A stretch of DNA of 62,497 nt from Legionella yabuuchiae (GTDB taxonomy: Bacteria; Pseudomonadota; Gammaproteobacteria; Legionellales; Legionellaceae). The DNA is taken from positions 1-62,497 of the forward strand of contig NZ_CAAAIW010000016.1 of the NCBI RefSeq assembly GCF_900640115.1. Direction: 5' to 3'. Of the stretch, positions 27,501 through 36,707 are shown in pieces (the first letter of the stretch is position 1; every line of letters begins with the position of its first letter). Made by a program: the position numbers and the translations under genes. The notes under the pieces are model-generated. The model was not told the DNA's origin. It saw only the letters and a program-made list of their open reading frames with translations, and ran no database searches.

Positions 27501-28648
27501 AACACGATCCTTATGACCATTATGATGAATGGCTAACAACGTTGGTTAATAACCGCGCTGATCGAGTCGATCGCTCGCAAGCGTTTGCTGAAATGATGGT
27601 TGAAAATTTAAATGTAGATAAGCATGTTTTAGTAGGCTCCAATCTTCGTGGTCTTCAAGGATACCTTGATCAAGCCTGGAAAAATTATGAAACCAGCATC
27701 AACTTATGGCCCGAGAACACGGATCATTTCGAAGAAGAGCGAGTGATTAGGTACGCAAAGCGAATGCGCATCACTTATCATAAAAAATCAGTTCAAAAAC
27801 GACTGCAAGCCATGCTGCAAGGCGTTGCTCCCGAGCAAGAAATCTCTGCGTTTGTTAAATTGTGGGATTCGGTGGAGCAATTAAGTGAAGCGCTTAAAGA
27901 ATCTGATCTCAGACCATGGCAGGATGCTATTTTAAAAGCACATAATCAAAACTTAAAGAACTATCAACAATTTAAATCATTTCTTAATACAGCAAAAAAC
28001 GCAGAAACTAGTGAGCATGAGACCCTGAATCAAGCCTTTAGAAAACTAATGCACGACTGGTTTTTTGACAAGCTCTTCGTCATTGAACACTTAGAAGCAA
28101 GTGGGGATTATATTAATATGCAAATTCAGCAAATTACCCCACCTGGCTATAAAAATACGGTAGTTGGCATTCAAAATATAAAAGGGCCAGGACTGGCGGT
28201 CGTGAGAGATTGGCTGGCTTGGGAAAGGTGCTTCAACGCGTGTGAAAAAACCAAACAAAAGAATATCAGTGAGATTAAAGAAGGCTTAGAAGCGTTAGAT
28301 GCGTTTGAAGAGTTTAATATCTTATGTGAGGAGTATGTCCATAAGACAATGAAGGACTTGAATCAAAGACCGATTGCAGAGAAAGAGTGGTATCAAACAA
28401 AGATAACTCAAATTTTAGCACGGCTTGAAACGAGAATGATAGCGATTCAACGCCAGATTCAAACTGAACCACAACCCAGTTGGCGCACAGCCATACAAGC
28501 TACGGTTGCCAGATTACTGGATATTTATAAAGGCGTGCAACGACGTAGAGTCGCCGACAAGATTTATGAAGATTTAGCCGAGGGACGAATTAGTCACGCC
28601 AAAGCGATTGATGAGTTACAAAAGCTTAACCGGTCCCAATTAATTTGA
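24542..28648 (+). CDS. CapB/PgsB-like Mur-ligase-family amide ligase with large helical N-terminal extension
   Basis: 1368 residues, against about 390 for Bacillus PgsB. Residues 1-640 are helical with HEAT-like repeats. A membrane helix lies near 690-712 (ELFLFSLIVLFYFIGRLF). Residues 725-1060 are the CapB ligase: P-loop GGYGTRGKSG (about 731), CKTTGSEAMF, a VFLWECMGLTPSYIEI segment, NTYPDHEDIQGP, and NRADRVDRSQAFA (about 1003), all direct counterparts of PgsB motifs. The last 300 residues are helical and unassigned. CapB/PgsB uses ATP to join glutamate through gamma-amide bonds, with CapC, at the cytoplasmic membrane. The monomer here is unproven. It closes the polymer locus; rdgB follows 41 bases later. 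Confidence 0.8.
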   Translation: MQKELMERIKPSKGTYLSNIDNKRLKPILDAFLRKEKKRASQLPMNERQSINWESSLLNFLITQIKTSLHEISLLYLHHSKFERLYRKAVTDEEKKLLLLSFSKRLGASDEDLKEDRLALGRWLDREAMVERYITLRSQLELQIILCVERLEPITKDLCLRLKEKQFATHWPEVNISETLKSLLNYENNERVVVITLQAIKGIMACLPTSYRKTFISQTMRFSILRAALDSNNNTWIQCEAMSTVEYSSPQVLIKLIHKRLSHPKPGDDFFIRSHAVCLLCSNDSSVMQNQLIALAVGDESPYVRQTLAKQFIRLPDTSISTILYQLVLEDNIAAVRAAAILSSLDLITKRSLFEEIINVFKQVFINEQDVFVLRISFKVIVDGYQRLKKIDPSSAKAWFDQFNPCLNKKHLEGSSLKVRRWAAQAVEALWYQQNQEAQALGEALKKAIQNLKPGHTKTLSKSLIKQTDPIFMGRVMAALTQKDFGLYLESRRFRSKITRGPSFGVRFWRLMYEISHPSSNKRQGFPYTTARISTGELRAPSAILAEVTKTNVPGEPLFIDEEDGYRPYLPLMDDILSSLKHPHKAIKLFTSEGITEIKAPQKRIKRLWAKWRLNLGFSNYAALRNWKESSSFGPKRYLAAFRQLGFKIKFNAYNGKSSDETVSRFFTGVSFTPILNQWDEFKNYVFTAYSNTLSELFLFSLIVLFYFIGRLFYVNWRIYRFRKHIPLVIGGYGTRGKSGVERMKAALFSALGYNVLCKTTGSEAMFLHGYPLCDTHEFNLFRPYEKASIWEQIKLLSLAQRMDVDVFLWECMGLTPSYIEILQRQWTKDDISTITNTYPDHEDIQGPSGINVAESITHFINPGSKLITSEEQMLPVLAEASKQLNTDLIAVDWVNTGLVTPDILERFPYEEHSVNVALVLKLSENLGIEPSFALKAITERLIPDIGAFKRFPSAPIQTRNLIFVNAMSANERYGCLKSWEKMNLHQHDPYDHYDEWLTTLVNNRADRVDRSQAFAEMMVENLNVDKHVLVGSNLRGLQGYLDQAWKNYETSINLWPENTDHFEEERVIRYAKRMRITYHKKSVQKRLQAMLQGVAPEQEISAFVKLWDSVEQLSEALKESDLRPWQDAILKAHNQNLKNYQQFKSFLNTAKNAETSEHETLNQAFRKLMHDWFFDKLFVIEHLEASGDYINMQIQQITPPGYKNTVVGIQNIKGPGLAVVRDWLAWERCFNACEKTKQKNISEIKEGLEALDAFEEFNILCEEYVHKTMKDLNQRPIAEKEWYQTKITQILARLETRMIAIQRQIQTEPQPSWRTAIQATVARLLDIYKGVQRRRVADKIYEDLAEGRISHAKAIDELQKLNRSQLI

Positions 28649-28689
28649 GACACTACCCACAAACCCGTTGAATCAAAAAGAGAGTATGT

Positions 28690-29283
28690 ATGAAAGAAAT
28701 TATTTTGGCCACCAGCAACCTAGGTAAAATTAAAGAAATACAAGCCCTTTTAGAGCCTATCCATTGTATTCCACAACAAGCGTTGGGCCTTACAGAAGCC
28801 GAAGAAACTGGGTTGAGTTTTATAGAAAATGCCATCTTAAAAGCACGGCATGCGAGTCAGCAAGCCGGGAAACCAGCACTGGCAGATGATTCTGGGTTAG
28901 TCGTCCCAGCTCTTCATGGTGAGCCAGGTATCTATTCCGCTCGCTATGCCGGTACAAACGCAACCGATGAAGATAATGTTCAGTTACTGCTGAGTAATTT
29001 AAGAACAGTTCCTGCCTATGAGCGTCAAGCTTACTTTTATTGTGCTATGGTATTAGTAGAACATCCCGAAGATCCAACGCCCGTGGTTGCTACCGGAACA
29101 CTTGGAGGGGTTATTGTGGATGAACCCAGAGGATCCAGTGGTTTTGGGTATGACCCCATTTTTTTCTTACCCGATTATGAAGCCACCGTTGCAGAACTGC
29201 CAAAAGAGATTAAGAATCAAATCAGCCATCGTGCTCAAGCTTTAAAAGCGCTGTTGCATGGGATGATTGATTATCAGCAATGA
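28690..29283 (+). CDS. rdgB: Non-canonical purine NTP pyrophosphatase (XTP/dITP/ITP)
   Basis: 197 residues, full length for the HAM1/RdgB family. Signature motifs are [11 protein letters not shown] at the N-terminus, [24 protein letters not shown] in the centre, [12 protein letters not shown] and a final [10 protein letters not shown]. It hydrolyses deaminated purine nucleoside triphosphates to monophosphates, keeping inosine and xanthine out of DNA and RNA; cytoplasmic homodimer. The ATG at 28690 has AGAG upstream. Its TGA overlaps the next gene's ATG, so it is coupled to the TPR-methyltransferase gene. Confidence 0.95.
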   Translation: MKEIILATSNLGKIKEIQALLEPIHCIPQQALGLTEAEETGLSFIENAILKARHASQQAGKPALADDSGLVVPALHGEPGIYSARYAGTNATDEDNVQLLLSNLRTVPAYERQAYFYCAMVLVEHPEDPTPVVATGTLGGVIVDEPRGSSGFGYDPIFFLPDYEATVAELPKEIKNQISHRAQALKALLHGMIDYQQ

Positions 29284-30986
29284 TCATGATGAAAAATAAT
29301 GTAAATCAATTGTTTGATGAAGCCTATAAAAAACAACAGCAAGATGAGCTGTCCGAAGCCATCGCATTGTATCAAAAAGTCTTGCGAATAACGCCTGATC
29401 ATGCCGATGCCTTACATTTTATGGGGCTTTGTTACGCGCAAATGGGAGACATGAACCAAGCGATTGATTATTTCGAAAAGGCGCTTTCAATTCAGCCCAA
29501 AGACGCAAGTTTGTATAATAATTTAGCTAATGCGTATAAGCAGTTAAAGCGCTATGAACGTGCCATTGAAGCTTACCAAACTGCGATCGACATTAACCCT
29601 GATTACGCTCAAGCGCACAATAATTTAGCAGCCCTGTATGCGATGCGCGGTCAATTCCCAAAAGCCCTAGAGCATTATCATAAAGCCATCCATGTTCAAC
29701 CCGATTCAGCTCCTATTCATTACAATCTGGGGTTATTGCTGTTACAACTTGGACATTTAAAAGCCGCAGAGACTCAGTTCAACAATGTCCTCGCCTTAAA
29801 CCCTGAGCATTTAGATGCTCATTTTTATTTGGGGGTTTTACACCTGAATGCTCACTTGCTTGAATCCGCAGAACAAGCCTTTAAACAAGTGCTTTCAATC
29901 AATAGTGAGCATGTCCAAGCACTGACTAATCTTGGCGTCATTGCATTAAAGCAAGATCAAGGTCAAATCGCGATTGATTATTTTACTCAAGCCTTAGCGT
30001 ATGATAATGACCATATCGAAGCGCGTAATAATTTAGCCGCCACCTTCATGCACTATGACCGATTTGAAAACGCGCTCATGCATTATGATGTCTTGCTGAA
30101 AAACGATCCCGATAACATCGAATATCTCTACAACAGTGGCGTTGCCGAAATGACCTTAGGTCATTTGCCAAAGGCTTTAACTCTTTTTGAGAAATTATTA
30201 TCTCTTGAACCAGATCATTTCGCAGCTCTCAATAATATGGCTGCCATTTATATCCGGTTAGAAGAACGGCAAGAAGCGATTAACTATTTACGAAAAGCGC
30301 TGAATGTTAAGCCAAGCGATTCTGCCACGAAATTTATGTTGCAAGCTTTAACTGGCGACACCAATCAAGCCAAAGCCAGCCTCGATTACATCAGCAATTT
30401 GTTTAATAACTACGCCCTTTACTATGACCAACATATGAAAAGCGTTTTAAACTATATGCTTCCGGAACAAATAGGCAAAGTATTGCATCAATTATCGGTG
30501 CTGAACGTTCAAAACACGGTGGATTTAGGCTGCGGAACAGGATTAAGTGGTGTGGTTTTGCGAGAAATCAGTCAACACTTAACCGGGGTCGATGTGTCAG
30601 CAAAAATGATCGCCAAAGCTAAAGACAAAGAAATTTATGACGAGTTGGTTGAATCGGATGTAATCCAGTTCTTAGAAACCACCTCTCTGCGTTTTGAGCT
30701 AGCGGTAGCGGCAGATGTCCTGCCTTATTTTGGAGATCTTAACCCCTTTTTTACAGCACTTAGCAACCGGTTAACTCCAAATGGCTTATTTGTATTTACT
30801 TGCGAAATTGCCCATGATAAGCCATGGCAGCTACAACCCACAGCCAGATTTAGCCATAGCCCCGATTATATTCAGTCTTTATGCCATGAATTAAATCTAG
30901 ACTTAATTCGACAAGAAAAAATCACCGGACGACGACAACATAACGAGCAACTGAGTATCATGCTCTATGTGGCTAAGCGTCATTGA
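29280..30986 (+). CDS. TPR-repeat protein with C-terminal SAM-dependent methyltransferase domain
   Basis: The ATG at 29280 overlaps the rdgB stop; two more ATGs within nine bases are equally possible. Of 568 residues, about 1-350 are roughly ten tetratricopeptide repeats ([38 protein letters not shown]). Residues 380-568 are a Rossmann methyltransferase with the motif [11 protein letters not shown], acidic GVDVS and [13 protein letters not shown]. There is no signal peptide. The TPR part probably presents a protein target for methylation. The target is unknown. It is co-transcribed with rdgB and followed by converging genes. Confidence 0.85.
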   Translation: MIMMKNNVNQLFDEAYKKQQQDELSEAIALYQKVLRITPDHADALHFMGLCYAQMGDMNQAIDYFEKALSIQPKDASLYNNLANAYKQLKRYERAIEAYQTAIDINPDYAQAHNNLAALYAMRGQFPKALEHYHKAIHVQPDSAPIHYNLGLLLLQLGHLKAAETQFNNVLALNPEHLDAHFYLGVLHLNAHLLESAEQAFKQVLSINSEHVQALTNLGVIALKQDQGQIAIDYFTQALAYDNDHIEARNNLAATFMHYDRFENALMHYDVLLKNDPDNIEYLYNSGVAEMTLGHLPKALTLFEKLLSLEPDHFAALNNMAAIYIRLEERQEAINYLRKALNVKPSDSATKFMLQALTGDTNQAKASLDYISNLFNNYALYYDQHMKSVLNYMLPEQIGKVLHQLSVLNVQNTVDLGCGTGLSGVVLREISQHLTGVDVSAKMIAKAKDKEIYDELVESDVIQFLETTSLRFELAVAADVLPYFGDLNPFFTALSNRLTPNGLFVFTCEIAHDKPWQLQPTARFSHSPDYIQSLCHELNLDLIRQEKITGRRQHNEQLSIMLYVAKRH

Positions 30987-31055
30987 CCACGTCTACGGTT
31001 TATAAGCTGTATTAACTACATACCCTAAATCGTACCACTTCTGCTCGCTCAACGA

Positions 31056-31292
31056 CTAAGGTGCCATATCCTGCTCCACGGCGAGAGCTTTAGTATCATC
31101 TAGCTTGACTTTTTCTCCTACAACTGCCTGCACTACGGCGTGGTCATCCTTATGTACCAAACACCTAATCTGCTTCCCATCTTCGGTTTTAAACGTAGCC
31201 ATCATACCTTTGTCATCCGTCTTATCGGCAAAGGCAAAAGAGCTTGTCAATGCAAGACCTAAGAAGGTTGCTAATATACTCTTAATCATCAT
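31056..31292 (-). CDS. Small exported protein of unknown function (78 aa)
   Basis: The start is placed at the first of two adjacent ATGs (31292) because GGAGAG lies just before it; the TTG further up is inside that ribosome site. A signal peptide (MMIKSILATFLGLALTSSFAFA) precedes a 56-residue mature part that is charged, with one Cys (KQIRCLVHKDDHAVVQAVVG). It is likely periplasmic. Family not recognised. It stands alone, convergent with the TPR-methyltransferase gene. Confidence 0.65.
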   Translation of the reverse strand: MMIKSILATFLGLALTSSFAFADKTDDKGMMATFKTEDGKQIRCLVHKDDHAVVQAVVGEKVKLDDTKALAVEQDMAP

Positions 31293-31523
31293 AGTCCTCT
31301 CCAACACTATACGTTATCGTTTCTTTAACAACCAAACACAATAGAGGTATAGACCATGCTTTTCGGCTGCAAGGGCAATAGGGCCGATACTCCTGATATT
31401 CGACTTCGTAATGAGGCATGATTGGTCAGGCGGATGGTTTTTTAAACAGGTCTTGTATGCATTTTGGTGATTTACAGACCGATTACGAATATCTTCGTTG
31501 TAGACGAAAATTTTTCAAGCATC

Positions 31524-32186
31524 TCACTCAAAATTGACTCCAATACGAACACGAGCGATATGTTCATGAACCATTTCACGCTCGCGAAAGACATTGATGT
31601 TTAAATACCCCAATGTCAGCGTCATTGAATTGGTTAACGGCTTTTGAATTCCCATGAAGTATCGGGTTTGGCTGATTGTTTTTCTTGATACCCAATGAGG
31701 ATGATTCACATTCACAAACAATTCACCGACAAAAACAGGTGAAATTCGCTTTGGAAAAAAATCTCTGGCAATTATTGTTCCTTGATTACGGCTTCTTAAC
31801 GCCGTGCCATGTCCTTGTGAAAAAAATCGCTGCTCAAAGCGAGAATAATAAAACCAAATAAAAGAATTAGAATCCACTAAATTAAAGGAAACCTGTTGCC
31901 AGATGGTTTGAATGTTTCTTTTCGAGCTATCTAAGGATTGCGAGTAATCATATCCAAGCCAAAACCGAAGATCATCCATCCTATGGCCAGCGGCCAAGCG
32001 TGTTAACGATTGATTAATCTCCGGTCGATTGTAAAAGCGTCCCTCAAGTTCAACAAAATAAAAAAACGGTTTATTTTCATCGAACATAAAGGTAAGGCTA
32101 TCCCAGGTACCGCTTAATGTGCGATTTGCAAAGAGATTTGTCGCAAACAATGCCAATAAGAGCCATAACAACATCCGAATTCGCAT
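31524..32186 (-). CDS. DUF2490-type outer membrane protein
   Basis: ATG at 32186 gives a signal peptide (MRIRMLLWLLLALFATNLFA) and 220 residues; a longer reading would overlap algC. The sequence has repeated strands typical of DUF2490 (TFMFDENKPFFYFVELEGRF, DDLRFWLGYDY, QQVSFNLVDSNSFIWFYYSRFEQRFF) and ends with a strand reading ARVRIGVNFE. It is predicted to be a small outer-membrane beta-barrel; the physiological role of the family is unknown. It follows algC in the same direction with 28 bases between. Confidence 0.75.
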   Translation of the reverse strand: MRIRMLLWLLLALFATNLFANRTLSGTWDSLTFMFDENKPFFYFVELEGRFYNRPEINQSLTRLAAGHRMDDLRFWLGYDYSQSLDSSKRNIQTIWQQVSFNLVDSNSFIWFYYSRFEQRFFSQGHGTALRSRNQGTIIARDFFPKRISPVFVGELFVNVNHPHWVSRKTISQTRYFMGIQKPLTNSMTLTLGYLNINVFREREMVHEHIARVRIGVNFE

Positions 32187-32214
32187 GCAAAATACGATCC
32201 TTTGAACATTGACA

Positions 32215-33609
32215 TTAAAAAGGGATATCCAAACTACCATCTAAGGCATGAAGTTGCGCTTTAAACAATGACTGAATGCTGGCCAAACTTAATTCATCTT
32301 TCGCTTCAAATCGAGCCACCAAACAAGGCGTCGTATTTGACGCTCGAATAAGGCCCCAGCCATGGGCAAATTCTACCCTTAAGCCATCAATTGCAATCAA
32401 TCGCGCATCTGGAAATTGAGCTTGCTCACTTAGGCGCTGCATAAATAAAAACTTGACCTCATCAGAAATAGGAATTTTGATTTCAGGCGTATTGATACTA
32501 TTTGGAATTTCTTTAAATTGCTTGCTGACGGAAAGGGAGGAACGGCTTAAAATTTCTAATAAACGGCATGCGCTGTATATCGCATCATCAAATCCATACC
32601 ATCGTTCTTTAAAAAAGAGATGACCGCTCATCTCACCGGCCAGTACTGCGTTTTCTTCACGCATAATGGATTTCACAATGGAATGGCCCGTTGGACACAT
32701 GCGAGCCACTCCTCCAGCTTGCTCTATAAATTGTGCTAAGTGGCTTGAGCATTTCACATCAAATACAATGGATGCCCCTGGGTTTCGACTTAATACATCC
32801 TGGGCATAAAGCATCATCAAGCGATCAGGCCAGATCAACTCGCCTTCATTGGTTATAACGCCTAAGCGATCGGCATCGCCATCAAACCCGAAGCCAATAT
32901 CTGCGTTATGTTTAGCTACGGCGGCTTTTAAATCCGCTAAATTGGATTCAATGGTAGGATCGGGGTGGTGGTTGGGAAAGCGGCCATCAACATCACAATA
33001 CACTTCAATGACTTCGCAGCCTAGTTGCTTAATAATCGTAGGAGCTATTGGGCCTGCCATGCCATTGCCACTATCGATCACCACTTTTAATGGCCGATGT
33101 ATTGTAATATCCCCAACGATGCGGTGAATATAATCGGCAGCGATCTCAAGCGCATGGTATTGACCTTGACCTTCAATAGACTCCAGCGCTTGATTTAATT
33201 GATATAGGTGATCAATATCCGCATTTGCGAGAGTTTTACCGGCCAATACCATTTTAATGCCGTTGTAATCCGCGGGATTGTGGCTGCCTGTGATCATTAA
33301 CCCACAATCCATTTCATAATTGTGAGTTGCAAAATACATCATGGGCGTTGCAACAACGCCTAAATCAAATACATTGATGCCACTGTCTAATAATCCCTGG
33401 GTTAGGGCACTCGCCAGAGAATCACTGGTTAAACGCCCATCTCGGCCTAGGAATAAGCCGGTTCGATTGAGTCCATGCAAACGACAACTAATTGCCTTAC
33501 CGATACTATAAAAAGCATCTTCATCCAAATGCTCACCAATCACGCCTCGGATATCGTATGCCCTAAATACGCTACGAGCAACGCGCTTATGTTGATAACG
33601 GCGTTTCAT
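32215..33609 (-). CDS. algC: Phosphomannomutase/phosphoglucomutase
   Basis: 464 residues, full length for the alpha-D-phosphohexomutase family. The N-terminal FRAYDIRGVIGEHLDEDAFY, the phosphoserine loop TGSHNPADYNGIKM, the metal-binding loop GFDGDADRLGV, the sugar-binding GEMSGHLFF and the C-terminal RASNTTPCLVARFEA are all present. It converts mannose-6-P/1-P and glucose-6-P/1-P, feeding GDP-mannose, LPS and exopolysaccharide precursors. The ATG directly follows the dut stop. The order coaBC-dut-algC is a common gammaproteobacterial cluster. Confidence 0.93.
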   Translation of the reverse strand: MKRRYQHKRVARSVFRAYDIRGVIGEHLDEDAFYSIGKAISCRLHGLNRTGLFLGRDGRLTSDSLASALTQGLLDSGINVFDLGVVATPMMYFATHNYEMDCGLMITGSHNPADYNGIKMVLAGKTLANADIDHLYQLNQALESIEGQGQYHALEIAADYIHRIVGDITIHRPLKVVIDSGNGMAGPIAPTIIKQLGCEVIEVYCDVDGRFPNHHPDPTIESNLADLKAAVAKHNADIGFGFDGDADRLGVITNEGELIWPDRLMMLYAQDVLSRNPGASIVFDVKCSSHLAQFIEQAGGVARMCPTGHSIVKSIMREENAVLAGEMSGHLFFKERWYGFDDAIYSACRLLEILSRSSLSVSKQFKEIPNSINTPEIKIPISDEVKFLFMQRLSEQAQFPDARLIAIDGLRVEFAHGWGLIRASNTTPCLVARFEAKDELSLASIQSLFKAQLHALDGSLDIPF

Positions 33610-34068
33610 TCATTCTCTCCCTGAGCTGCCAAATCCACCATCCCCTCGCTTACTTTCATCAAAGGAGTCAACCATCGTAAAAGCAGCTTTAACTATCGGT
33701 AAAAAAACGAGTTGAGCAATGCGATCACCAGGGTTTATCGTAAAATGCTCTTCATTACGATTCCAACAGGATATTTTAAGCTCCCCTTGATAATCAGAAT
33801 CGATTAAGCCCACTAAGTTACCCAAGACAATCCCATGTTTATGCCCCAGTCCAGAACGAGGTAAAATTACCGCCGCTAAATTGGGATCGGCAATGTAAAC
33901 CGCCAACCCTGTGGGTAGTAAGACGGTCTCACCGCCTGCAATTTGCAACGGCTCATCAAGACAAGCTCTTAAGTCTAGGCCCGCAGAGCCAGGAGTAGCG
34001 TAAGTCGGTAATGGAAAACGATCACCAACGTTAGGATTAAGAATTTTTAATTGGATTGCTTTTTCCAT
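33610..34068 (-). CDS. dut: Deoxyuridine 5'-triphosphate nucleotidohydrolase (dUTPase)
   Basis: The ATG at 34068 is preferred: AAGGAA lies just upstream and the product ([12 protein letters not shown]) is 152 residues, the family norm. The frame is open further upstream but that part is basic and unlike dUTPase. All five trimeric-dUTPase motifs are visible: [39 protein letters not shown] and the C-terminal [10 protein letters not shown]. It hydrolyses dUTP to dUMP, limiting uracil in DNA and supplying thymidylate synthesis. It lies between coaBC and algC. Confidence 0.95.
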   Translation of the reverse strand: MEKAIQLKILNPNVGDRFPLPTYATPGSAGLDLRACLDEPLQIAGGETVLLPTGLAVYIADPNLAAVILPRSGLGHKHGIVLGNLVGLIDSDYQGELKISCWNRNEEHFTINPGDRIAQLVFLPIVKAAFTMVDSFDESKRGDGGFGSSGRE

Positions 34069-34180
34069 GTTATTCCTTAAATAAACGTTATCACTGTCTT
34101 TAATTAACGGTGGGAATTTTGGATCATGGGCTTGTTTGCTAACGCTCTGGATTCTTTTCTCAGCACGTTTAATTAACCTC

Positions 34181-35401
34181 TTAACCCTTTTGATTAGGGG
34201 TATTCTGCAGGGTTGATGCGATGATTGCAACAATTTGACCCGCCAATCGAACTTTATGCACCAAAGGAAGATCCATGTGTTGCTCATTAGAAATCACCGT
34301 CACTTGATTTACATCGCCATCAAACCCTTTATTCTTACCCACTTCATTGGCAATAATCATATCAAGCTGTTTCTTCTGCAATTTAGCGCGAGCATATTGC
34401 TCCACACTGGAGGTTTCGGCTGCAAATCCCACCACGAAAGAAGGCATACCGCTTTCTACAGCAAACGATATAATATCCGGGTTTTCTTGTAATTCAAGCG
34501 TGGTATCCATTTGATTATTTTTTTTAATTTTCTGCTCTGCAACAATTTTTAACCGATAATCCGCCACCGCTGCAGCGCCGATGAAAATCACATCTTTTTT
34601 TAAATGCTGTTTCACTGCATTAAGCATCTCTTCAGCGCTTTCGACGGAAACAAAAGAAATCCCCTCAGGGGGTCTTAACGCCGTCGGCCCGCTAATTAAA
34701 GTCACATTAGCTCCAGCCATTCGAGCCGCTTTTGCCAGCGCATACCCCATTTTTCCAGAGCTTTTATTGGTTAGGTAGCGGACCGGGTCAATGGCTTCAC
34801 GAGTTGGACCTGCAGTAATTAAGACGTCTTTGCCCTTTAAGCAGGGTTTAATTTCCACTAAGCGCAAGGCATCAATAATCTGATCGACTTCACTCATACG
34901 ACCATACCCTTGTTCGCCGCAGGCTTGTGACCCTTCCTCGGGGCCAACGACCACAACACCGCGTCTTATCAATGTTTCATAATGTTCTTGCGTTGCGGGA
35001 TGAGCCCACATGCTGCGATTCATGGCCGGACAAATAACCACAGGAGTTTCTACCACGAGATACAGGGTTGAAAGCAAGTCATCCGCGAGGCCACATGCTA
35101 ATTTAGCCATACAGTTGGCGGATGCTGGAGCAATCACCAAATAATCCGCCCATCTCGCTAATTCAATGTGGCCCATGGCGCGTTCGGCTTGTGAATCAAA
35201 CAGTTCGGTTCGAACCTCATGGCCAGATAAAGCTTGCATAGTCATAGGTGTGATAAATTCTTGTGCAGAGTCCGTCATGACCACCCGAACATTGGCGCCT
35301 AACTGGGTTAGTTCGCGCACAAGATAGGCAGACTTATAAGCGGCAATGCCACCACAAACCGCCAACACAATATTTTTATTTGAAAAATCTTGCATATTCA
35401 T
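34181..35401 (-). CDS. coaBC: Bifunctional phosphopantothenoylcysteine decarboxylase / phosphopantothenate-cysteine ligase
   Basis: 406 residues, a complete two-domain CoaBC (Dfp). The N-terminal flavoprotein half has [18 protein letters not shown], the [17 protein letters not shown] region and [14 protein letters not shown] with the conserved Asn and Met. The C-terminal ligase half has [26 protein letters not shown] and a C-terminal [17 protein letters not shown] lysine region. It carries out two successive steps of coenzyme A synthesis from phosphopantothenate. The ATG at 35401, or the one six bases in, starts the protein. It is divergent from radC with a 61-base promoter gap. Confidence 0.95.
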   Translation of the reverse strand: MNMQDFSNKNIVLAVCGGIAAYKSAYLVRELTQLGANVRVVMTDSAQEFITPMTMQALSGHEVRTELFDSQAERAMGHIELARWADYLVIAPASANCMAKLACGLADDLLSTLYLVVETPVVICPAMNRSMWAHPATQEHYETLIRRGVVVVGPEEGSQACGEQGYGRMSEVDQIIDALRLVEIKPCLKGKDVLITAGPTREAIDPVRYLTNKSSGKMGYALAKAARMAGANVTLISGPTALRPPEGISFVSVESAEEMLNAVKQHLKKDVIFIGAAAVADYRLKIVAEQKIKKNNQMDTTLELQENPDIISFAVESGMPSFVVGFAAETSSVEQYARAKLQKKQLDMIIANEVGKNKGFDGDVNQVTVISNEQHMDLPLVHKVRLAGQIVAIIASTLQNTPNQKG

Positions 35402-35462
35402 TCGATTTTGGATAGAAAACTTCAGGATATTCTAACCTTGCTATCATAATAAAGGAATAAAG

Positions 35463-36146
35463 ATGATTTGCTCAAATTCAGCACGTCCGTTGCAGCTTCG
35501 TGAAACTCTGTTAACCTATGGTGCGCATAGCTTATCCGATATTGAGTTGCTTGCCGTTTTTATTGGTTCTGGAAACCGAAACCGCTCTTGTCTTAATTTA
35601 GCCCAAGATTTGATTCACCAATTTGGTGACTTAAGAGCCCTTCTCAATTCGGACTTTGAAACCTTTCAAACGGTCCCTGGTTTAGGCATGTCCAGATACG
35701 CTCAACTACAAGCCGTGCGTGAGATGTGTCGTCGCAGTGATTACATTGATTTAAAACACCTTACGCAATTAACCAACACCCAGCAAACGTATGAATTTCT
35801 AAAACGACAGTTGCGCGACAAAAAAAATGAAACGTTTGTCAGCATTTTTCTGGATAATCAAAATCGCGTTATCGCCTATGAGGAGCTTTTTACCGGAACC
35901 ATTAATACTGCCTTCGTTCATCTAAGACCGATTATCGAGCGAGTACTGAAACTAAACGCTGCCGCCATTATTCTTGCCCATAATCACCCTTCTGGGCATG
36001 CTAATGCGAGTCAAGGCGATTTGATGGTAACCAGACGTATAAAAAAGGCGCTGGAACTGATTGATACCCAACTGTTGGATCATCTCATCATTGGTGATAA
36101 TGAAGTCTATTCCATAATAAGAGAAGAAAAAAACCACTGCAATTAG
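35463..36146 (+). CDS. radC: RadC family JAB-domain protein
   Basis: 227 residues, normal length. The N-terminal helical part has LRETLLTYGAHSLSDIELLAVFIGSGN and VPGLGMSRYAQLQA (helix-hairpin-helix). The C-terminal JAB1/MPN-like metalloprotease fold has the zinc motif AHNHPSGHANASQGD and an IIGDNEVYSI end. The family is widespread, often near coaBC and dut, and its biochemical role is unsettled. Ribosome site AAAGGAA precedes the ATG. Divergent from coaBC. Confidence 0.92.
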   Translation: MICSNSARPLQLRETLLTYGAHSLSDIELLAVFIGSGNRNRSCLNLAQDLIHQFGDLRALLNSDFETFQTVPGLGMSRYAQLQAVREMCRRSDYIDLKHLTQLTNTQQTYEFLKRQLRDKKNETFVSIFLDNQNRVIAYEELFTGTINTAFVHLRPIIERVLKLNAAAIILAHNHPSGHANASQGDLMVTRRIKKALELIDTQLLDHLIIGDNEVYSIIREEKNHCN

Positions 36147-36202
36147 GAATAATTTTAAAAATAGTCTAATCTTCAGAGACATACTGATAAGGGAGAATCT
36201 TA

Positions 36203-36628
36203 ATGAAACGAAATGCAACAGCGATATGGAATGGCGGTTTAAAAGATGGGAAAGGCCAATTAACGACAGACAGCAAAATATTATCGGAAACGGCCTATTC
36301 ATTTAAAGATCGGTTTGAAGACGGAAACAACACCAATCCAGAAGAGTTAATTGCAGCAGCCCACGCAGGCTGTTTTTCCATGGCCTTATCCGGTCAACTG
36401 GCAACCTTTGATTTAGTTGCCGATTACATCAAAACCACCGCCACCGTGACCCTTGAAAAATCGGAAGATGGATTTGAAATTCCCACCATTCATTTATCTG
36501 TCAACGCTCGTGTTCCCAATGCAACCCACGCTACATTCGATAAAGCCGCTGAGAACGCTAAAACAGGTTGTCCAGTATCTAAATTAATGAACGCGAAGAT
36601 TACCATGGATGCCACATTGGAAGAGTAA
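36203..36628 (+). CDS. osmC: OsmC family peroxiredoxin-like hydroperoxide reductase
   Basis: 141 residues. It begins with MKRNATAIWNGGLKDGKGQL, has NPEELIAAAHAGCFSMALS with the first redox Cys, and TGCPVSKLMN with the second, as in OsmC. These proteins reduce organic hydroperoxides with their two cysteines in a swapped homodimer. AGGGAG precedes the ATG. The dispersed repeat starts immediately after its stop codon. Confidence 0.9.
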   Translation: MKRNATAIWNGGLKDGKGQLTTDSKILSETAYSFKDRFEDGNNTNPEELIAAAHAGCFSMALSGQLATFDLVADYIKTTATVTLEKSEDGFEIPTIHLSVNARVPNATHATFDKAAENAKTGCPVSKLMNAKITMDATLEE

Positions 36629-36695
36629 TATACCCGTAATCTTTCAAAATGCGTGTTTTTAGGCGCTTTTATTTTTTGAACTATCGCATTTTAAA
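36629..36695. repeat. Partial copy (left end) of the dispersed palindromic repeat
   Basis: It begins TATACCCGTAATCTTTCAAA one base after the osmC stop and matches the complete copy at 3248 through the first inner arm (CGCATTTTAAA), then diverges. The right half is missing. Positioned between the convergent osmC and phaC genes. Confidence 0.8.
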
Positions 36696-36707
36696 CGTAA
36701 CGGGGGG

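Noticed and set aside
10539-28648. Calling the locus a proven poly-gamma-glutamate capsule operon with gene names pgsB/pgsC
   Set aside because: CapA is missing, architectures differ strongly from known systems and the monomer is unknown; only homology-level calls are justified.
34069-34287. N-terminal extension of dut
   Set aside because: The frame is open but overlaps coaBC, is very basic and unlike dUTPase; the ATG at 34068 has a good ribosome site and gives family-normal length.
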